Assembly: GCA_020829485.1 (NCBI GenBank)
Contig: JAIVFU010000258.1
Span: 1-6,355 of the forward strand
DNA from: Nostoc sp. CHAB 5834
GTDB lineage: Bacteria > Cyanobacteriota > Cyanobacteriia > Cyanobacteriales > Nostocaceae
Reading direction: 5' to 3'
DNA: 6,355 nt
How positions within the stretch are numbered: position 1 is the first letter of the stretch; the number at the start of each line of letters is the position of its first letter. Positions 5,303 to 6,355 of this stretch are shown here, one piece after another. A program made the position numbers and the translations under genes. The notes under the pieces were generated by a model. That model searched no databases and was not told the origin of the DNA. It saw only the letters and a program-made list of their open reading frames with translations.

Positions 5303-6160
5303 TTACATCGCTAATCGCCGATTTCCATACCATTGGCTCAAATCATCCTCAATCGTCTCAAGAATCGCGATCGCCTCAGTTATCGATTTTGAAGAAGCAG
5401 CTAAAAGTGTAAACGCTTGCTCAACCCGTTGCTGATAGTCAGTAGGGCAAATAGTAAACTTAGCTGCAATTGCCACTGCCCCCTTTTCATTCAACAGGTA
5501 ATCTTCATTAAGGGCGAATAAAACCTGATTCATACACGCCACACTGCGGAAACAACAACCTGCTGCGTAAACGACATCATCGCGTGCAATCGCCTTTTTT
5601 GCAACCACCAGCGAGAAACTTATTTCCCAGGCGAAAGTATCAACAGTTGCCTGTTTTAGCTGCCCTGGATAGGGCTTAGTTTTGACCTTCAAAGCTTCTA
5701 AAACACCATTAGGGTCGTAAAGCACCTGACAAATAGCAATTTCGCCCATATAAATCGAGGATACAAAACCATGAGGATGTCCTGGTTGGTAATCAATAGT
5801 AATTTGTCCAGCATGGCAATTATCAATCACACGATTTACCTTCGCCAAATCACGATAGAGAAAATCTACACCTACACTTTGAACTTGTAGCCAACCGCCG
5901 CCGTTAATCCACTTTCCCCATTCACCAATCGCAGTAATTAAATTGACGCGACCTTTATCATCAAGCTCAGAGGCGAGGCGATTTAGAGCAATTAAATCAG
6001 GCGGTTTTTCTGAATTATAATAAATTCCCAAATCCACATCTGACTTATTGGTGTGGTTGCCCCGTGCCCGTGAACCGCCTAATGAGATGGCTGTAATTCC
6101 CTCAATTGACCGCAAACTTGAAACAATATGGTTGATGAATTGAGGCGATTCCTGATTCAT
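5303..6160 (-). CDS. Nucleotidyltransferase (polymerase-beta superfamily, aminoglycoside-type)
   Basis: The 285-residue protein has a clear N-terminal nucleotidyltransferase domain. SLGGSRARG at 26-34 is the nucleotide-binding helix-turn. Asp41 and Asp43 in KSDVDLGIYY are the paired metal ligands, and Asp99 in VDFLYRDL is the probable third carboxylate, so all catalytic residues are present. The C-terminal ~120 residues (about 170-275) are helical, as in substrate-binding domains of ANT/Lnu-type enzymes that transfer AMP to a small-molecule hydroxyl. The length suits that group. The substrate cannot be assigned; resistance is only one option, and MNT-type antitoxins are usually much shorter. 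The ATG at 6160 is chosen because it gives a short lead-in to the GGS motif; its ribosome-binding site is weak. A HIP1 octamer lies near its 3' end (5367-5374). Confidence 0.85.
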   Translation of the reverse strand: MNQESPQFINHIVSSLRSIEGITAISLGGSRARGNHTNKSDVDLGIYYNSEKPPDLIALNRLASELDDKGRVNLITAIGEWGKWINGGGWLQVQSVGVDFLYRDLAKVNRVIDNCHAGQITIDYQPGHPHGFVSSIYMGEIAICQVLYDPNGVLEALKVKTKPYPGQLKQATVDTFAWEISFSLVVAKKAIARDDVVYAAGCCFRSVACMNQVLFALNEDYLLNEKGAVAIAAKFTICPTDYQQRVEQAFTLLAASSKSITEAIAILETIEDDLSQWYGNRRLAM

Positions 6161-6191
6161 AGAGCGATTGTTACATTACTATCGCTGTCAT

Positions 6192-6220
6192 TTTATATTT
6201 TAAAGGCATCGCTACTTAAA
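6192..6220 (-). promoter_or_regulatory. Candidate promoter for the nucleotidyltransferase gene
   Basis: Read on the minus strand, TTTAAG (6215-6220) and TATAAA (6192-6197) are separated by 17 bases, with about 31 bases from the -10 box to the ATG. The -10 matches at 5/6 positions and the -35 at only 3/6. The DNA beyond, to the end of the window, shows no clear gene. Confidence 0.28.
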
Positions 6221-6355
6221 TCGATAATGCGATCATTGGTGACAAGTTAAGGAAAAGAGGAAATTGTCAAGGGTAGTATTTGCAGTAGTCAAAAATCGTG
6301 TAAAACTCAGTATAGACAAGTGATTGAGCGATTGTGACTAGCCATGACTCAGAGC

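Noticed and set aside
5208..5435. 75-codon plus-strand frame
   Set aside because: It runs antisense into the nucleotidyltransferase gene and has no domain or start signals.
6277..6298. TATTTGCAGT followed by TCAAAAATCG, resembling the transposon-end repeat at 56-84
   Set aside because: It is a single partial match without the TAATGTGG core, with no neighbouring copies and no terminus, so it is most likely chance.
6344..6355. ATGACTCAGAGC at the right edge as a possible gene start (MTQS...)
   Set aside because: Only four codons are visible and no ribosome-binding site precedes them, so it cannot be supported.

Overview
The window looks like accessory chromosome or plasmid DNA from a filamentous, Nostoc-type cyanobacterium. 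Direct signs are four copies of the HIP1 octamer GCGATCGC (positions 1004, 1985, 2736 and 5367) in 6.4 kb, an intergenic repeat at 1884-1998 that resembles the dispersed repeats of Nostoc-like genomes, moderately AT-rich DNA, and several proteins of cyanobacterial character. Taxonomy below the phylum is inference.

Layout. Positions 1-127 are the end of a mobile element whose body lies to the left, outside the window. It carries several ~20-bp repeats of the type bound by Tn7/Tn5053-family (TnsB/TniA) transposases, and its terminal ...ACA cuts a minus-strand RTX-type calcium-binding protein gene (107-661). The last six codons and the stop of that gene come from the element. Positions 662-1403 hold no convincing gene. 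A GNAT acetyltransferase follows (1404-1871), then a degenerate repeat (1884-1998) and a perfect 11-bp palindrome (2032-2061) that overlaps the start of an 80-residue orphan ORF (2029-2271). Positions 2290-2973 encode only the N-terminal part of an alpha-mannosidase (GH38), without the catalytic domain. Just beyond it, on the minus strand, is a 41-codon stub (3023-3148) that looks like the start of a methyltransferase gene. A small conserved-looking cyanobacterial protein (3344-3667, minus) is divergent from a two-gene unit: a 36-residue ORF (3849-3959) whose stop overlaps the start (TAATG) of a uracil-DNA-glycosylase-superfamily protein (3959-4621). This converges, 7 bp apart, on a tryptophan-rich orphan (4629-5150, minus). 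Upstream of that, in the same direction, is a 285-residue polymerase-beta-type nucleotidyltransferase (5303-6160, minus). The last ~195 bases hold only a possible promoter.

The genes do not form one pathway. The left half reads as a site of repeated insertion and decay, with three truncated genes of unrelated function, a transposon end and intergenic repeats. The right half contains intact accessory genes. The least ordinary unit is the small ORF plus the UDG-like protein. It could be a translationally coupled pair or one gene split by a frameshift. No CRISPR array, tRNA or rRNA was seen, and no complete defence or biosynthetic system can be claimed from the sequence alone.
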